A program made the position numbers and the translations under genes. Below, piece after piece: positions 60,348 to 64,000 of a DNA stretch of 64,000 bases. Source of the stretch: Histoplasma ohiense (taxonomy: Eukaryota; Ascomycota; Eurotiomycetes; Onygenales; Ajellomycetaceae); contig JAEVHH010000005.1 in the NCBI GenBank assembly GCA_017607445.1, forward strand, positions 4,407,001-4,471,000, in the 5' to 3' direction. Numbering within the stretch: the first letter of the stretch is position 1; each line of letters opens with the position of its first letter. The notes under the pieces were generated by a model. It saw only the letters and a list, made by a program, of their open reading frames with translations, had not been told where the DNA came from and did no database searches.

Positions 60348-60880
60348 TGTAACGGGCGTACTTCGATTAATGATCTAGCACTATCCTAATACAGATTACA
60401 AATTAATTAAGAAAAGAAAGAGAAAAGAAATCAGAAGAAAAGGTTGTACAAAGAGGGTTCTTATAGAGGAAAGTTCAGAGTGGAAGAATATCAGAAGCCA
60501 CTCCACAGTGGAGTGTGGAGCAGAAGAACATTAAGAGATACACATAAGAATCATTAGAAACTACATAAGCACAGAGCATGAGACAGAGAAATCATTGAAG
60601 ACTACACAGAAGAATTGTTAGAGACTATATAAGTACAGAACACAGAGCAGAAGAACATTAGAAGCTACACAGAAGAATTATTAGAGACTACATAAGCACA
60701 GAGCACAGAGCAGAAGAATATTAAGAGCTACACAGAAGAATCATTAGAAACTACACAAATACAGAACACAGAGTGAAAGAACATCAAGAGTTACACAAGA
60801 TCACAATGATTAGAAACAAGCAGATGCAGAAAAGGAGTTGATTGCATAAGTTAATTACTAACAGATACTAATCCATCACA
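60348..60880 (-). repeat. 3' LTR of element 1G
   Basis: 533 bp. Three CpGs, all in the first 20 bp at the outer edge (ACGGGCG, TTCGAT). Its inward end CCATCACA has none. Confidence 0.95.
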
Positions 60881-63037
60881 TTATCCCTCTCTATCAAGAT
60901 GAGTGAGAACTTGTAGATGTTGAGAGCAGCAGTGTTCTTCAAGACAAACATGAGTTTCCAGATCAGACAATTGTATTCTACTCATTTAACAAGATATTCA
61001 CAGCAGCAGTGGTTGATTCTATCATCAAGAATTGCTTCAATTTCTCACTCAAGTTCATTGTCTTCTTCTACAATGACAGATAACTGTCAATCAGAGGTTC
61101 TCTGTGAGAGGAATGAATCCTCAGCCACAGATCAGAGCAGGTTCATATAAAAGATGTTGTGAATGTCAGATGAGATGTCAAGTCAATAATCATGTGTGTC
61201 TAGCACTTTCTTCACCATATACTTGATGTGGTGATAATCTAGTATACATGAGAGATGGTTCATTCTTATGTTCTTGAGATTCAGTCAGACTTTGTTTTCT
61301 ACATAATATTGAATTGCAGAACTTCTTCTGATATTCATTTGATTCTTATAATCTTGCTGAGCACTGATCATTGAAGCTTCTGCTCATTTGTGAACTTTCT
61401 TCAACTTGTTCACAATGTTCTCTGCCATCTGTATGAGACTGTGGGTGTATGCAGTTTCTCAGAGAGTCTCAGAGAAGTTCAGAATCTCTAAGTTGTATTC
61501 ATGTAGAAGAAAGAATGAGCTTACATCTGTCATAACAGAATCTCAATCATTAATCACAATCTCAACATATGACAGCAGATTGCTTCAGTTGTCTTGCATA
61601 TAATTACAGAACTTACAGAGAATATTCTTTATCATTTGTATCATTCTCTCAGTAGCTTCATCAGTCTCTGAGTGATACACTATTGATAACTTTCATTCAA
61701 TTCTTAATAATTGACATACACAGGCTCAGAGTGCACTGACAAATTGACTGTCTCTATCTGACACAATGAATGAAGACAGATCATGTATACAATAGAACAG
61801 ACTTCTGACAAAGACATCTGCAACTACTTCAGCATTCATCTTATCACAGAGCTGTAGTATTACATTCTTACTAAGTCAGTCAGCAATGACTAGAATATTT
61901 ATAGAATCTCCACTTTCAGATAAGAAAACTGCAAAATTGATAGCTATATCACATTAAATTCAGTCAGAGACAGATAGAGACTTCAGTATCTCTTTTCAAT
62001 ATTCACATCATACTGTCACTGAGCTGCAGTGATCACAGTTGTGTACAAACTGATGTATATCTTTCAACATATCTGATCAGTAGAATTCTTGAATGATGAT
62101 GTTGTACATAATTTCACATTCTGAGTGTCTGATTATTAGTGAGTCATGAATTTCTTGCATGATCTGTGTTTGTAGAGATTCTGAATCAGGAACTCATCAT
62201 CTATCTCAAAAGCATAAGCAGTTGTCATTATTGATTGAATATGCTGAGATATTCATTCTTGAGTATACATCTGCAGAGAATTGAGGTGCTTTACTTCATA
62301 CAGCTTCAGCAGCTTGCTGTTAGAATTCATCTACTTCTGTCACTAATCTTCATTGTTCTTCAAGCAAGGGTTCTTGAGCTCAGAACTGATTGATATGTAC
62401 ATGGAATTCATCTGATTGCATAGAACTTTCTATAATTGCAGAGTCAATTAACCAATGCTCTCAGTGTTTTCATCTGTCATTCAAGTCATCAGATGACATA
62501 TCTTGTTCTCAGCAAGACAGAGCATTCACAAGAATGTTCTCTACTTCAGATCAATAACAAATTATGAACAAAAAACAGCTAAGAAACAATGATCAACACA
62601 TATATCTTTCAGTGAACTTACAAGTGATTGTGAAGTACTCTAAGTTCTTATGATCAGTAACAATCTCAAACTTTTCAACACTTATAAGTTTGAACTCTCA
62701 TTCTTCAAGACATTGTATAATCACTAGAAGCTTCTTGTTGTAGATCTCATAGTTGCATTCAGCAGATGACATCTTTTTCAAGATGAAAGCACAGAGTTGT
62801 AGAACATCTTTGTTATCATATTGCATCAGTGCCTCATCTACTACATAATCTGAGACATTCATTTCAAGAATCATATGCTTATTCAGATTGAATGATTGCA
62901 GCATTGAAGCATTTGTGAACATACACTTCAGCTTTTTGAATGCTGCATCCACTTCATCAGTTCATTGAAATACAGCATCTTTCCAAGTCAGATCTATCAG
63001 TGATTGTATGATGTTGGAGAAGTCTTTGATGAATCTT
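60868..63037 (-). pseudogene. pol of element 1G: part RT, RNase H, integrase, chromodomain (truncated, broken)
   Basis: Co-linear with the 3' half of other family-1 pol copies. RNase H is open at 62698-62952 (...MNVSDYVVDEALMQYD). Integrase (61000-62300) and chromodomain (near 60900-61070) have TGA codons. The frame stops at TAG 60868-60870 within the LTR. Confidence 0.9.
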
Positions 63038-63571
63038 TGTGACAGATTAGCACTCATTAGTAATTAACTTACACAATCAACTCCCCTTCTGCACCCACTT
63101 GTTTCTGACTGTTGTGACCTTGTGTAACCCTCGATGTTCTTCCACTCTGTGCTCCACACTCATGTAGTTTCTAACAATTCTTCCGCGTAGCTCTTAACAT
63201 TCTTTCATTCCATGCTTCACACTCATATAGTCTCTAACAATTCTTCCATATAGCTTCTTACATTCTCCCACTCTGTGTTTCACACTTGTATAGTCTCTAA
63301 TAATTCTTTCATATAGCTCTCAATGATTCCCTCACTTCACATTCTGCACTCATATAGCTTCTAACAATTTTTATGTATATCTCTTAATATTCTTCTGCTC
63401 TGTGTTTCACTGTGAAGTGACTTCTGATATTCTTCTGCTCTGAACTTTTCTCTATAAGAACCCTCTTTGTACAATCTTTTCTTCTGATTTCTTTTCTCTT
63501 TCTTTTCTTAATCAATTCATAATCTGTAATTAGAATAGTATCAAATCATTAATCAAAGTACATCTGTTACA
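63038..63571 (+). repeat. 5' LTR of element 1H
   Basis: 534 bp, TGTGACAGATTAGC ... CATCTGTTACA. It contains the CTATAAGAACC TATA-like motif, then a T/C-rich stretch and AATCAATTCATAAT (63510-63523), the proposed transcript start. The complementary priming site TTACAAATTGATT is at 63572-63584. One CpG remains (TTCCGCGTAG near 63181 holds two). Confidence 0.94.
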
Positions 63572-63928
63572 TTACAAATTGATTCTTCTGTGTTTAAGAT
63601 CTGAATGCCTCATTATTAGTTCTTACATCTGAGTGTGTTGTTATCAATTCTTATGCCTGAGTGTGTTGTTTACAGGTCTGAGTGTCTAGTTGTTACAAAA
63701 GATCCCTCATGAACTCAAGTGTCTCTATTGTTAGTTATATAGACTGTTGTGTCTAAGCATCTGAAACACAATTGATTGTGTTCTATAAGGCCTGAGTGTC
63801 TACAAACTGTAATGCTGTGAATAGTGTTCATGAAGAAGCTTGATCAAGCTTAGCACTGCAACACTGTAAATAATATCTGTGAGAGAATTGAGTGTCTACA
63901 AGTATTTCTTTTCTTTTATTATTATTAT

Positions 63929-64000
63929 ATGTTCTTAGATATTGAAATGAACTACAAACAATTCTACAAACACCCACCACATTCAAATGCAGTGGATGAC
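63929..64000 (+). pseudogene. gag of element 1H, first 24 codons (partial)
   Basis: MFLDIEMNYKQFYKH and the following residues match the family-1 gag N-terminus and are open to the window edge. Whether this copy is intact cannot be seen. Labelled pseudogene by analogy with its relatives. Confidence 0.8.

Larger units (their letters stand above)
60348..63037 (-). mobile_element. Gypsy element 1G (family 1), inserted in 2A, cut by 1H
   Basis: 3' LTR 60348-60880 and the 3' half of the element. Left flank GAAAG would be the TSD, but the other end is outside the window. Interrupted in RT at 63037 by element 1H in the opposite orientation. Confidence 0.93.
63038..64000 (+). mobile_element. Gypsy element 1H (family 1), plus orientation, runs off the window
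   Basis: Only family-1 copy read on the plus strand. It has a 5' LTR, a leader with the 16-bp palindrome (63836-63851) and the gag start. It sits in the RT part of 1G, so 1G and 1H form a large inverted arrangement. Flank ATCTT (63033-63037) is the expected left TSD. Confidence 0.93.

Noticed and set aside
7110..63037. Classical CpA-to-TpA RIP
   Set aside because: Gln codons CAA/CAG are abundant and intact, TAA/TAG stops are rare, and copy differences concentrate at former CpG and CpC sites.

Overview
The window looks like nuclear DNA of a filamentous ascomycete. Bases 1 to about 6,660 are ordinary host sequence of balanced composition. They carry one complete gene, a kinesin-7 (KipA/Tea2/Kip2 type) motor with one 68-bp intron (GTAAAT, CTAAC branch site, CAG), flanked by pyrimidine-rich fungal promoter and 3' regions. 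From about 6,660 to the end, composition switches to AT-rich, almost CpG-free DNA made nearly entirely of Ty3/Gypsy LTR retrotransposons (chromoviruses) stacked inside each other. I suspect Onygenales (Blastomyces or Coccidioides-like), because GC-poor, CpG-depleted Gypsy tracts are known there. That is inference and no marker gene proves it.

I use local labels for three families. Family 1: LTR of about 534 bp, element about 6.1 kb, copies 1A to 1H. Family 2: LTR 382 bp, one copy, 2A. Family 3: LTR 271 bp, element 7.1 kb, copies 3A and 3B. Nesting is proven by 5-bp target-site duplications (TSDs). Element 3A (7110-23510, 3' truncated) sits in a family-1 LTR remnant; 1A (7601-13793, TSD CATAC) and 3B (14218-21342, TSD CTGAT) sit inside 3A. 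A non-element island with a palindrome and a CpG-rich minisatellite follows (23511-24398). Then comes 1C (24399-54811), which contains 1B in its 3' LTR (24832-30987, TSD GAAAC) and 1D just upstream of gag (35816-54007, TSD CTAGA). 1D contains 1E (36717-42793, TSD ATATG) and 1F (45180-51233, TSD CTTCT). Element 2A (54812-60347) lies in the 5' LTR of 1C, 1G (60348-63037) in 2A, and 1H (63038-end, opposite orientation) in 1G.

All three families share the chromovirus plan: gag with a CCHC knuckle where gag is present, protease, RT, RNase H, integrase and a C-terminal chromodomain. In families 1 and 3, pol is in the -1 frame relative to gag. Nearly all are pseudogenes. Their stop codons are overwhelmingly TGA, at positions where the family has Arg (CGA) or Trp (TGG). 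That means C-to-T change at CpG and at CpC(A), with CAA and CAG spared, unlike classical CpA-type RIP.

The most interesting signals are these. (1) Surviving CpGs sit almost only at the outer edges of each inserted element, while the identical LTR sequence facing inward has lost them. (2) Families 2 and 3 both carry, antisense to pol and between the chromodomain and the 3' LTR, a gene with the same cysteine pattern (C-x2-C ... C-x2-C-H-x5-C). In 3B it is open across a canonical intron. (3) A 13-14 nt complementarity between the family-1 LTR and the primer-binding position suggests Tf1/sushi-type self-priming. (4) 63-bp (21-codon) repeats lie in the family-1 LTR. All coordinates and counts were made by eye.
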